Shown here: piece after piece, positions 36,258-45,142 of the stretch
Position numbering within the stretch: position 1 is the stretch's first letter
Layout of the letters: each line of letters begins with the position of its first letter
DNA from: MPNP01 sp965221445
GTDB lineage: Bacteria; Pseudomonadota; Alphaproteobacteria; Rhodobacterales; Rhodobacteraceae
Direction: 5' to 3'
Length of the DNA stretch: 64,000 nucleotides
Assembly (NCBI GenBank): GCA_965221445.1
Contig: CBDCSF010000013.1
Coordinates: forward strand, 1,550,001 to 1,614,000
The notes under the pieces: model-generated
Told to the model about the DNA's origin: nothing
Seen by the model: only the letters and a program-made list of their open reading frames with translations
Databases searched by the model: none
Translations under genes and position numbers: made by a program

Positions 36258-36328
36258 TTCGGCTAGATACTACGGAAGATCAATCACAATTTGAAGTACT
36301 CTTTAATATCGACCATAAGAAATCACCG

Positions 36329-37504
36329 TTACCAATCAGTTGACTCTTCGGCATAAAGATGATCAGGCAACTTGTAACTTATCCCATCCTCATTATACAT
36401 GGATACCTCCAAGGCAGTCATCATATTTTTTGTATTTCTGTTTCCCGCTGATGTGAATGAAAACAAATCCTCAAGCTTATTCAGAAACCTGAATCTCCAA
36501 AGTGCTCCATAGGTAGATAATTTATCATATTTTAGGTCGTCAGCCAACTTTTCCCCAATCATGGCGCGCGAAAGTCTTGTTATATATTTAACCAAATTTT
36601 TGCGATCATTTCGCTGCTCAATTCCGGCTAGTAATGGAGCAGAATTAATGAGTGCCGAGGCCATCACTATCGATTCAAGCGAAGGAGATGGTTCACACAT
36701 TCGACCAATCCTGTTTAATTCCAAAGCATCATCCTCGTTTGTGTACAAGATAGATTCTGGAATACCCATCAGGTAACCTGAATACCTCCAGACTTGCATG
36801 AAACTTTCTCTTTCCTCCTTACTTATGGAAGCACCAAGCATATCCAAATAATACAATAGCCGAGCTGAAAAAGACGCAATGGCAAATCCTAGATTGGCAC
36901 TGCTTATCGGTATACCCAATTCTTCTTCGTCCCATTCAGTTGATTTTTGAATTAACGAACGAATCTTTGCATGAATCATTCTGATACGGATGGAAAGTAT
37001 CCAACCATCATGAAATTTCTGCATGCCATCGGGCATGAAAATCTCCAGCATTTGTCGATTATTCTGCTGTAATCTCCTTATTCCCTTGTCACGCAACCGA
37101 CCTGTCAAAAAAAAGGACTTGGAGATATTCGTCGAGAATCCTTCAACCAGAACACCACCAACCATTCCAGCCAGGACAAGACGTGTATTATTATGAAACA
37201 TTTGGATACCTGGTCTAAAAGATTCCAGATCAACCCAATTCGGAGGGTTTTCGTTGGCTACAAAAAAATCTTTTATCGAATCTGGGGCTGCCCTGAATTC
37301 TGAATCACCTGTCTTACCCATCATCCCCATACGAATGAATTTCTGGAATTGGCGAGAATCCATGGTGTTTGCATCTTCAACCAGTCTATCTGCCAATGGG
37401 TCTCCCACGGTAGTATGTGCAACGTAATTTTTAGCAACCGCTGGATTATCTTCTCGAGCTTTTGCATACCCGTCCATATATGATGCTGGAACAGTTAAGG
37501 TCAT
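36329..37504 (-). CDS. Lcp/MpaB-like haem oxygenase (DUF2236)
   Basis: 391 residues. FHDGWILSIRIRMIHAKIRS, with H178 flanked by R173, R175 and R182, followed by GIPISSANLGFAIASFSARL, matches the core of the DUF2236 family (latex-clearing protein Lcp, MpaB). There the His binds haem b and the enzyme cleaves polyisoprenoid double bonds with oxygen. SKSFFLTGRLRDKGIRRLQQ upstream fits the Lcp-type arm. No signal peptide is visible, unlike secreted Lcp. It lies 72 bp upstream of the MMPL gene and, across a MITE, downstream of squalene/phytoene synthase, which suggests an isoprenoid substrate. Confidence 0.78.
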   Translation of the reverse strand: MTLTVPASYMDGYAKAREDNPAVAKNYVAHTTVGDPLADRLVEDANTMDSRQFQKFIRMGMMGKTGDSEFRAAPDSIKDFFVANENPPNWVDLESFRPGIQMFHNNTRLVLAGMVGGVLVEGFSTNISKSFFLTGRLRDKGIRRLQQNNRQMLEIFMPDGMQKFHDGWILSIRIRMIHAKIRSLIQKSTEWDEEELGIPISSANLGFAIASFSARLLYYLDMLGASISKEERESFMQVWRYSGYLMGIPESILYTNEDDALELNRIGRMCEPSPSLESIVMASALINSAPLLAGIEQRNDRKNLVKYITRLSRAMIGEKLADDLKYDKLSTYGALWRFRFLNKLEDLFSFTSAGNRNTKNMMTALEVSMYNEDGISYKLPDHLYAEESTDW

Positions 37505-37798
37505 AATACCAATCTCAACAACCGTACATCAGAAATAAATCTTTGGGTAAAAAAATTCGTAATGTATAAAACTTTCTAATTACAACAAATCCTTTACACT
37601 TATGCAAATCCCATAACTTTTACTGTTTAACCCGGTTGGAAGCAAATTGTAATGAAACTTTTTATATAACACCTCCTGTCTAGTGGTCCGATTCATACAA
37701 ATAGTACCCTTTTTTTATCCAGCAAAGACTAGTCAGAACTTGGTTTGAAGTCATTATACTAGGATCGTTATGTATTGACCAGACCACTAGTTAACATT
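37505..37798. other. Gap carrying a MITE between oxygenase and synthase genes
   Basis: 294 bp. The MITE fills 37681-37789; the rest is AT-rich and non-coding. All flanking genes are on the same strand, so the element interrupts a likely operon without breaking a gene. Confidence 0.5.
37681..37789. mobile_element. IS630-type MITE, copy 1 (TA-flanked)
   Basis: 109 bp. Left end CTAGTGGTCCGATTCATACA (from 37680) and inverted right end CTAGTGGTCTGGTCAATACA (up to 37790) match at 16 of 20 bases, with TA at both outer edges. The left end matches the right end of the copy at 46749-46855 at 27 of 29 bases, so the two lie in opposite orientation. The ends resemble that of the IS630 transposase remnant at 57.2 kb. 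No coding capacity. Confidence 0.75.
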
Positions 37799-38893
37799 TT
37801 AACCTGAACTTTTCCCAGTGCTTTTTATGACTCCAAAATCCTGCATTAGGAGAGCAAACAGGATTCTCAACCCAAGGTTTGATCGAACCAGTAAATGAGT
37901 TACAAAGAGGATTATTTTTACACTCCGGCGTGATATTTTTACTTCGTTACCCCCGATAAAATCTGGATTTTTATAAATTCTCCTAAGTGTTAGCACTGCC
38001 ATACCTAATGCCGACAGGCAATGCCGTCGAATACCGGTTTCGTAAGAAGGAATAATCAAAATGTATCTTAAAGCGCCCTGCAAGTTCTGGTTTGCAACTG
38101 CAACAAGATCCAGTATTCCATATCTCAACCGAGGTTCAGTCGGGTTAATGGAATCAAGTTCAATACCATACTTTAGAAAAACATCCCTAGGCAACCAACA
38201 AATGCCTCTCTGTCGGTCTTCCCACATATCCTTTAGAATGTTGGTCATTTGCAAACCCTGGCCAAACTTGATTGCCAAAACAAGCATTTCATCCTTCTGT
38301 TCAGCTATTTCCGGGGAATAATCACTGAACAATTCGGTCAACATCTCGCCAACTATCCCGGCAACATAATAGCAGTATTGATCAAGTTCAGACATGTCTT
38401 TAAGCCCAGCCGTACCAGCTGATTTCTGAAACTTTCCCATCCCTTTTGTCATGACCTCAACACAACGTTCAATTGCATGCCTTTGAGGTATCGAAAAGTC
38501 ATGGGTAATTTTAACAACTTGTTCCGTGCTTGCTATAAGCTCCCTTTCGCCTTCGCTGGTAGCTGAAGACAGTACCTTGGTCAAATCCGCCGCGAAGGTA
38601 GAAGCATCCTTGTTTCCGCGAACAACTTCACTGAACCAATCAGCAAAAATGCTCTTCTGGTCTATATTCAAATTTGGTTCGTCTTCAATTGTGTCGGCAA
38701 TTCGACAAAGTAGATAGGCATTTCCAACTGCTAAATACAATGGTGGCGGTAGTTGAGGAATAGTGAGCGCAAATGTTCTGGAAACATCCTCTAAAAATCT
38801 ACCCTGAAAGGCAATTCGCTCTTTGTGGGAAGACAACGAGGTGGTTGAGTTATGGTCAGAAAAGTTCTGCAATTTTGCCTTTTCACATTTCAA
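37799..38893 (-). CDS. Squalene/phytoene synthase family protein
   Basis: 364 residues. First Asp-rich motif RIADTIEDE (D67, D71), YYVAGIVGEMLTELF (175-189) and second motif QMTNILKDMWEDRQRG (215-230, D222 and D226) are those of trans-isoprenyl head-to-head synthases. The family condenses two farnesyl or geranylgeranyl diphosphates to squalene or phytoene; the DTIED form is closer to squalene synthase. The C-terminus is hydrophobic (ILFVTHLLVRSNLGLRILFALLM), perhaps membrane-bound. It sits in a run with an Lcp-type oxygenase and an MMPL exporter; no hopanoid cyclase is in the window. Confidence 0.85.
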   Translation of the reverse strand: MKCEKAKLQNFSDHNSTTSLSSHKERIAFQGRFLEDVSRTFALTIPQLPPPLYLAVGNAYLLCRIADTIEDEPNLNIDQKSIFADWFSEVVRGNKDASTFAADLTKVLSSATSEGERELIASTEQVVKITHDFSIPQRHAIERCVEVMTKGMGKFQKSAGTAGLKDMSELDQYCYYVAGIVGEMLTELFSDYSPEIAEQKDEMLVLAIKFGQGLQMTNILKDMWEDRQRGICWLPRDVFLKYGIELDSINPTEPRLRYGILDLVAVANQNLQGALRYILIIPSYETGIRRHCLSALGMAVLTLRRIYKNPDFIGGNEVKISRRSVKIILFVTHLLVRSNLGLRILFALLMQDFGVIKSTGKSSG

Positions 38894-38941
38894 TGGATTG
38901 GAATCATTACAGGCAAGTTCTTAGACAATTTCCAATTCTCG

Positions 38942-40177
38942 CTAAAAACTGTAACTAATTTCCAGGGAAACATATTCATCATTGACAATATTGCTGCTTT
39001 GTCTGTCTTTGCTATCTTCCTCAATGAATTTAAAGACTTCCGCAGTCAGTGAAAATGAATCAGATAAACGGCGATTGAACTCAATATTCAGGGTTTTCGT
39101 ATCATAATCCAGGTCATCAATGAAGGCTAGGGTGATTTCTGTATCCATTATGTCATTAAAGGCATAACGTGTTGCGAAAAACAAATCATCCTGTAAAGGT
39201 GTCGTTGCTTCTTCTCCACGAGTGTCATGGTTCCATTCGGCAAAAAGAGTGAGGTCTGCATCCGAATCGAAGATACCGTAAATGGCGAATTCTCCACCAA
39301 TGACCGAAGCATGGTATCTGGTCTTTGCCGTTATATCTTCACGAGTTATCCATTCTGCCTTGCCCAAAAAAGCCCCCATAGTCAATTGGACATCCAACCC
39401 GAACTGCTTAATTAAATTATAGTGCTGTTGAAACGTCGGCATTTCCCCGTCTGGAAGCGGGACTAAGCTAGGATCACGGCTTGTACCATCAAAAAAACTT
39501 ACCCCAAAGTCCAAAGCACCGAGGCTGTTGCTGTATCTTGCTGCCAAGTCAATATTATTTCTGCCGGATGAAGATGCATACTTGATTTGTTTGCTTGATG
39601 TCTGTACTGGAAACGGTGCACGGAATCTACCCTTTATCCCTGGGAAGGTCCTGGGCCGGTGATATGGCATAACTATAACATCAAGCATACCCCAATCCCC
39701 GGTGAGAGTTCCATGTATCATCGGTTGACCGAGTTTACTTTCTCCATTGGGATGAACAACAAAATCTGTTTGATTGATTACATTAACAGGGTTATTTGAT
39801 TCAGCCGTACCCCAGAAAACCTGATCAATCCCCAAGCGAAGTTCCCATTCCGACTCACCAATTGAACCAAAGGTCAGGTAGTAGGCTTCCCGGAGGTCGA
39901 CATGCGTTCGGTTGCTATCTGTACCGTCAATTAAGATAAAGGGGGTTAATGTGAAACTGTTTCCCTCTACCGATTCCAAATAGACTGTTGGTTCAAAGAT
40001 CAGGCTGGGTTGACCGTCCTTCTGTCCTGGATAAGCAGGATCATCAAGGAAAATCCTGCTTCCAAAAGTAACCGTACCCCAACTTTCTACCGTCCAATCC
40101 TGAAATTCCTCCGCAAGTCCTTTACTTGAAGCTAAAATCAGGAATGCCAAAATTGTTATGCAAAACTTCGCCATCAA
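38942..40177 (-). CDS. Outer-membrane beta-barrel protein (DUF1302-like)
   Basis: 411 residues with a signal peptide (FCITILAFLILASSKGLAEE) and a C-terminal aromatic residue in an alternating strand (EYVSLEISYSF), the outer-membrane insertion signal. Repeated amphipathic strands such as EWELRLGIDQVFWGTAESNNP and KTLNIEFNRRLSDSFSLTAE fill the rest. GIDQVFWGTAESNNPVNVIN resembles DUF1302-type proteins, which often occur beside MMPL exporters. It could be the outer-membrane exit for the lipid handled by this operon. Gap to the LolA-like gene is 13 bp. Confidence 0.75.
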   Translation of the reverse strand: MMAKFCITILAFLILASSKGLAEEFQDWTVESWGTVTFGSRIFLDDPAYPGQKDGQPSLIFEPTVYLESVEGNSFTLTPFILIDGTDSNRTHVDLREAYYLTFGSIGESEWELRLGIDQVFWGTAESNNPVNVINQTDFVVHPNGESKLGQPMIHGTLTGDWGMLDVIVMPYHRPRTFPGIKGRFRAPFPVQTSSKQIKYASSSGRNNIDLAARYSNSLGALDFGVSFFDGTSRDPSLVPLPDGEMPTFQQHYNLIKQFGLDVQLTMGAFLGKAEWITREDITAKTRYHASVIGGEFAIYGIFDSDADLTLFAEWNHDTRGEEATTPLQDDLFFATRYAFNDIMDTEITLAFIDDLDYDTKTLNIEFNRRLSDSFSLTAEVFKFIEEDSKDRQSSNIVNDEYVSLEISYSF

Positions 40178-40190
40178 TTACTTGGATATC

Positions 40191-41030
40191 TCAACGTACC
40201 CGCCGTAGTCCCGTTTTAGTAAATTCACGCTCATTCAAATCGGTCTGAAATTGAATTTGATCCCACAATAATTCAGTGGACTTACCTGTTATGTGATTTA
40301 CCATATTTGAGCGTTTGGATCGCCAATATTGACCAAGATATTGTTCGTATCCTTCATGCGTCAGAGTTTTAAGGTGAGCGTTTTTTCGATCATAATATTC
40401 AACTTTCCAAACACGCAACTCATCCGTGTCATGCCATAATAATAGCCGGGTATAACCAGAACCCTTTTCAGCAGGCGTATACTCGGTGACGGTACAATCC
40501 AAATCACCACATTTTTCATCACGTATCCACTTGTAGGTATATTTTTCGACTTCCAAGCTACCTAGATCCTCGTAAGCAAATTCGCTGCCTACGAAGGAAC
40601 CGGACCGATTGGCTGAGCTAATTCTTTTGACCCGTTTGAGAGCGGGGAGATAAAGCCACTGATCATCCGATTGGGTAATATGTCCGTGAATCAAGAGTGC
40701 TGTCCCTTTGACATCTCGTGGGTTATCGAAAACAAACAGGGACTTGTTCCCATCACCTTGTACTTCCAAAACCTTGACCCGGAGAGACCGTTTATTTTCC
40801 TGACCTTGTTTATTACGAAGGATCATGGTCATTTCGGCAACAAAATTTTCAAATCCGCGATCTGCATCACGTGCCGCTTGAGCGATTTCCAATCCCCTCT
40901 CGACATCAGATTGTGCATGAATGCCATCTATGGATACTATAGCCAAGAGCCCGGGCACAAGTAATAGTATTATGACTTTCTTTGTCAGTTGAGCGAGGGA
41001 ACGTCTGTCTTTATCAATCATTTTTGTCAT
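40191..41030 (-). CDS. LolA-like outer-membrane lipoprotein-sorting protein
   Basis: 279 residues, signal peptide ending near SIDGIHAQS. The LolA-like fold (PF17131 type) is indicated by NKSLFVFDNPRDVKGTALLI, DDQWLYLPALKRVKRISSAN, then RSGSFVGSEFAYEDLGSLEV, a hallmark of this subfamily. Such proteins bind hydrophobic ligands in the periplasm and are commonly encoded beside MMPL exporters. It is the first gene of the five-gene run, divergent from selD across 651 bp, and probably shuttles the exported lipid. Ligand identity is inference. Confidence 0.85.
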   Translation of the reverse strand: MTKMIDKDRRSLAQLTKKVIILLLVPGLLAIVSIDGIHAQSDVERGLEIAQAARDADRGFENFVAEMTMILRNKQGQENKRSLRVKVLEVQGDGNKSLFVFDNPRDVKGTALLIHGHITQSDDQWLYLPALKRVKRISSANRSGSFVGSEFAYEDLGSLEVEKYTYKWIRDEKCGDLDCTVTEYTPAEKGSGYTRLLLWHDTDELRVWKVEYYDRKNAHLKTLTHEGYEQYLGQYWRSKRSNMVNHITGKSTELLWDQIQFQTDLNEREFTKTGLRRVR

Positions 41031-41681
41031 AAAATTTTGAAACCCTTTACTGTCAGGTTAAAGATTAATTTCGGTTTTTATTTCTTTACCTATTCAATGC
41101 ACTTCTGAACCTAATCCAATATATTGTTTCTGAACCAACTTCTGTTACATCTGAGGGACTATACCTAAAGCACACGATCTTATCAACTTACAAGTAAGTA
41201 GTCGGAAATAATAATTTAAAACTCTGTTATCGGATAATCTGAAGACACAAAGCTTCAATTACTGGCTTCTTCCACTAGCAGTTTCAGAAGAGCTAAGGCA
41301 GGTAAATGCACCTTGGCACGGCGTACGAGACTTTGATTTATAATCCCAGTTCTTTTCATGGCCCGATTTCTGTTTCAAGATAAAGATCCCCCCTGCCAGC
41401 AGGGCACAGAAAAATTAAAACGAATATAACCATTCAAGATTTTTACCTCCCATCTGATTGTTGCTAGGGGCTATATCCAAGGGTTGGGGTTTAAGGTAAC
41501 TCAAAATTCTGGTGAAGGGTCAAAATCCATTTCTCGATCTTTTGGACTTGGAGGCTTTGAGCTATGGTTTATCGCCTCACAAATTATTTGGTATATATTC
41601 CCTTTGGAATTAAAGGACGGGGTTGTATATCCAAAGATATAAACCAATAATTTTTTCGTCCTTACCTACAACTGACTCACC
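41031..41681. other. Divergent intergenic region, LolA-like operon / selD
   Basis: 651 bp. Promoters for both units must lie here. On the - strand near 41505-41570 a short stretch codes for SSKPPSPKDREMDFDPSPEF followed by stop, which resembles the Pro-rich tail and FDPSP stretch of the array ATPases, so it may be a decayed remnant of another copy. No full gene seen. Confidence 0.4.
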
Positions 41682-43856
41682 ATGAAAACATCTACCCATC
41701 CTCTATCTAAAGACCTGGTATTGGTTGGTGGTGGGCATACCCATGCTCTTCTACTTCGTAAATGGGCCATGGCTCCCTTACCCGGTGCCAGAGTTACCTT
41801 AATTAGCCTGAATCCCACAAGCCCTTATACAGGGATGTTACCAGGTTTTGTCGCGGGTCATTACCAACTTGATGAACTCAATATGGACCTGGTCAGATTA
41901 TCACAATTTGCAGATGTACGATTTGTCCTTGATGAAGTGACAAATATAGATCTCGAAAATCATTGGGTCATTAGAGAAAACGGACCGCCCATATACTTTG
42001 ATGTTTTGTCACTTGATATCGGCATAACCCTTGCATTGGAAAACCTTCCCGGGTTTGCTGAATTTGGAATTCCGGCCAAACCCATGGGGTTATTTGCCCA
42101 GCGGTGGAACGAATACCTGGCTATCGTCAAGGACAAACAATTTCCCCCAAGGATAGTTGTTCTCGGGGGTGGTGTAGGAGGAGTAGAACTTGCCTTGGCA
42201 ATGAAATACCGCCTTCAAAAAGCTGGTGTTGACAACTCAATGATTACCATTGTTGAACAGGGAAATGACATCCTTGATGAAGTACATGTATCTGCCAGAA
42301 AAAAACTCCGGAAGCATTTGGACCACTTTGGAATAGAAGTGTTCTGTAATACCACTGCCTCAGCAGTTCGTCCTGACAGAATTGAATTATCAACAAGTGA
42401 ATCTCTTCCTGCAAATTTTGTTGTTGGTACAGCTGGTGCTAATCCCATTGGATGGGTACAGGACATAGGAGTCCCTTGCGATAAAGGCTTTGTTACTGTT
42501 GACAAGTATTTGAAATCCCCCGTCAACCCATCTGTTTTTGCCGTAGGGGATTGTGCTGCATTCAAGGAAAATCCTTTGCCTAAGGCAGGGGTGTATGCAG
42601 TTCGTCAGGCTCCAATTTTATATCAAAATCTCAAGGCCAGCCTTGCCGGTAAAAAGCTTGTTGCATTCAGACCTCAGAAGGATTTTTTGAAACTGATTTC
42701 AACAGGTAAAAAACACGCCGTTGGACTAAAGCACGGGCTTAGTTTTGAAGGTACTTCAATATGGACCTTGAAGGACCTTATTGACAAAAGATTCATGGAC
42801 AAGTTTGTTCTGGAGATACCAACACCCAAAATCGAAATCCCGCCAGAATCGGCTTTGGGGAGCAATGATATCCTCAATGAGTCTAAATTTCTTTGTGGAG
42901 GATGTGGTGCAAAGGTAAGCAACACAAGTTTGCAAACGGCCCTACACGCATTCACATCCTCAAGCACCGAATTAAATCCAGATGCTGTCGAAATAAATCT
43001 GGGCTCAAATTCTCTTGTCGTGTCAACGGATCACCTGAGATCGTTCATTGGGGATTATTCTCTGTTTGCACGGATTACAGCACTTCATTCCATGAGTGAT
43101 GTTTGGGCCAGGGGGGCTGAACCGCTTTATGCCCTGGCTTCAATAACCATCCCCAGAATGTCTGAAACCTTACAGAGAGAAACTCTAAGAGAGATCATGG
43201 ATTCATCCGCGCAAACCTTTGAGGAACATGGTACAAGAATTATTGGGGGGCACACCAACCAGGGAGCTGAACTGACCATTGGTTTTACAGTTATGGGGAA
43301 CTCTTCAAAGCCTTATGTCTCACATGTTGGTGCCCAGCCAGGAGATTTGCTTATTTTAACAAAGCCTTTGGGAACCGGTGTGGTAATGGCAGGTCTGATG
43401 CAGGGAAAAGTAGGTGGAGAAACTCTATACCAATCACTGGAGATTATGTCTCAAGGTTCGGGGTTGGCGTCAAAAATTTTAACCCCACTGGTATCTTCCA
43501 TGACCGATGTTACAGGTTTTGGTTTGGCCGGTCACCTGCATAACATTCTGGTAAGTTCCAGAGTTGGGGCCTCACTTAGGACCGAATCCATACCAGTTAT
43601 AAATGGTGCATTGGAACTTTCTGGCAGAGGAATCAGATCAACCCTTTGGAAATCAAATTCCAACATTCCGCTTGACATTAATAATGAAACTGAAGCAATC
43701 GATTTATTGTTTGACCCACAGACCTCAGGAGGCTTGATGGCCACGATTTCAGAAAACAATCTGGAATCATTGCAGTCCAGGTCCAAGGAATTGGGATTCG
43801 ATATCTACCCAATTGGTAACATAACTGGAGGTCCACCCGTGATCAAGGTTAATTGA
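41682..43856 (+). CDS. selD: Selenide, water dikinase fused to an N-terminal FAD-dependent oxidoreductase
   Basis: 724 residues in two parts. Residues 1-390 are a two-dinucleotide-binding flavoprotein (LVGGGHTHALLL and IVVLGGGVGGVELALAMK, GTAGANPIGWV, VFAVGDCAAF), NADH-dehydrogenase-like. Residues 400-724 are SelD: LCGGCGAKV, where C408 and K411 match the catalytic Cys17 and Lys20 of E. coli SelD, then VVSTDHLRSFIGDYSLFARI, MTDVTGFGLAGHL and FDPQTSGGLM. SelD makes selenophosphate. This fusion is known in bacteria; the flavin part may reduce selenium for the kinase. The convergent partner mnmH uses the product for tRNA 2-selenouridine. No selA or selB is seen. Confidence 0.93.
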   Translation: MKTSTHPLSKDLVLVGGGHTHALLLRKWAMAPLPGARVTLISLNPTSPYTGMLPGFVAGHYQLDELNMDLVRLSQFADVRFVLDEVTNIDLENHWVIRENGPPIYFDVLSLDIGITLALENLPGFAEFGIPAKPMGLFAQRWNEYLAIVKDKQFPPRIVVLGGGVGGVELALAMKYRLQKAGVDNSMITIVEQGNDILDEVHVSARKKLRKHLDHFGIEVFCNTTASAVRPDRIELSTSESLPANFVVGTAGANPIGWVQDIGVPCDKGFVTVDKYLKSPVNPSVFAVGDCAAFKENPLPKAGVYAVRQAPILYQNLKASLAGKKLVAFRPQKDFLKLISTGKKHAVGLKHGLSFEGTSIWTLKDLIDKRFMDKFVLEIPTPKIEIPPESALGSNDILNESKFLCGGCGAKVSNTSLQTALHAFTSSSTELNPDAVEINLGSNSLVVSTDHLRSFIGDYSLFARITALHSMSDVWARGAEPLYALASITIPRMSETLQRETLREIMDSSAQTFEEHGTRIIGGHTNQGAELTIGFTVMGNSSKPYVSHVGAQPGDLLILTKPLGTGVVMAGLMQGKVGGETLYQSLEIMSQGSGLASKILTPLVSSMTDVTGFGLAGHLHNILVSSRVGASLRTESIPVINGALELSGRGIRSTLWKSNSNIPLDINNETEAIDLLFDPQTSGGLMATISENNLESLQSRSKELGFDIYPIGNITGGPPVIKVN

Positions 43857-44909
43857 TCAGAGGGACTTGACCCAACCGGCGATGTATTTCGTGGCACTGG
43901 TGATGGAATCCTCGGACAGGTCCTCCAGGTTTAATGTTTCAAGACAATCCTTTTCTCCATACCTTGGGTCATAATGATGAAACAGTAATTGGGTTACCAA
44001 CTCTTCGAAATCACTCCCGTCAGCCATTTTTTTCCACTCCAGAATTTGCTTTTTTGGATGAAATCGTTCCAACTTACCAATTAAATCAGTCAAGCCCTTT
44101 CCTTTCGGAAGCAAGTTTCTATACGATCGCAAACAATATTGAACCCTGTCTTCCAAAGGTGCTTGAATATTGATTCTGCCTGCTTCCTTCATTTTTTGCC
44201 ATAATGCCGGTGGAACGGCGACATTACCAATCTTGCAGGACTCGGCTTCTACGACAACTTTATGTGTTGGGCTGAATGTTGTGAGTGCCTCCATGATTCT
44301 GCTTTCAAAATATTTTTGTGTTGGTTGACCTAAATCGGTTTGGCCAAAAACAGACCCTCTATGGTCTGCCAATTTCTCCAAATTCAATACCTGAATACCA
44401 AACTTGGGAAGCGTTTCCAGAATTTCCGTCTTACCTGAACCTGTATTCCCACCCAACAAGATGATATCGAATGGAAATACTCCCTGATACAGATTGTAGA
44501 CCACCAGTTTTCGATAGCTTTTATACCCTCTTTTTAGAACTGCTGTTTGCCAACCAATCTGTCGGCATATTTCGGCAATGGATCCTGATCGTTTTCCGCC
44601 GCGCCAGCAGTAAATCAGAGGTTTAAACGCTTGGTCCCTTGAACCCAAATGCTCCTCCAGGATGGACGCAATATTCCGGGAGATGATTTGGGCACCCAAC
44701 CGACGTGCCAAAAAAGGACCCTTTTGCTTGTGCTCCAGTCCGACCATGGATCTTTCTTCATTGTCTAGGACAGGTAGGTTAATAGATCCGGGAATATGAT
44801 CATCAAGGTATTCTGCAGGTGAACGAACATCAATAACCTCGTCATAAGGGCAGAACGTTAGATCCCTTAACGATTTTAATTCAAGTTGCGAAATATTGGG
44901 ATGAAGCAC
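43857..44909 (-). CDS. mnmH: tRNA 2-selenouridine synthase
   Basis: 350 residues: N-terminal rhodanese domain (EVIDVRSPAEYLDDHIPGSI, catalytic C101 in LIYCWRGGKRSG) and C-terminal P-loop domain (LLGGNTGSGKTEILETL, residues 151-167). It replaces sulfur by selenium at wobble 2-thiouridine of tRNAs, via a geranylated intermediate, with selenophosphate from SelD. Its stop abuts that of the convergent selD so the two stops form TGATCA, suggesting very tight packing. A geranyl diphosphate donor fits a cell with active isoprenoid metabolism, but this is general. Confidence 0.94.
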   Translation of the reverse strand: MLHPNISQLELKSLRDLTFCPYDEVIDVRSPAEYLDDHIPGSINLPVLDNEERSMVGLEHKQKGPFLARRLGAQIISRNIASILEEHLGSRDQAFKPLIYCWRGGKRSGSIAEICRQIGWQTAVLKRGYKSYRKLVVYNLYQGVFPFDIILLGGNTGSGKTEILETLPKFGIQVLNLEKLADHRGSVFGQTDLGQPTQKYFESRIMEALTTFSPTHKVVVEAESCKIGNVAVPPALWQKMKEAGRINIQAPLEDRVQYCLRSYRNLLPKGKGLTDLIGKLERFHPKKQILEWKKMADGSDFEELVTQLLFHHYDPRYGEKDCLETLNLEDLSEDSITSATKYIAGWVKSL

Positions 44910-45142
44910 AAAAATTACTTTTTATCAAGTCCGGATATTTAGTTTTCAAGAAAAAGAAATACCAGCCATTCAATTCCCCACCCATGGTATTGACCTCAGT
45001 GTTGCTTTATGCTTTGAATAACACCCCATGAATGTGTATATCCAAAATTGGGAGTCTATGTACCTTGTTCTTGGGTACTTGAGAAAAACAAAAAAGCTAA
45101 CAAACATTTTATCCTGCTAATGTTATTGAGAAATTAGAATAT

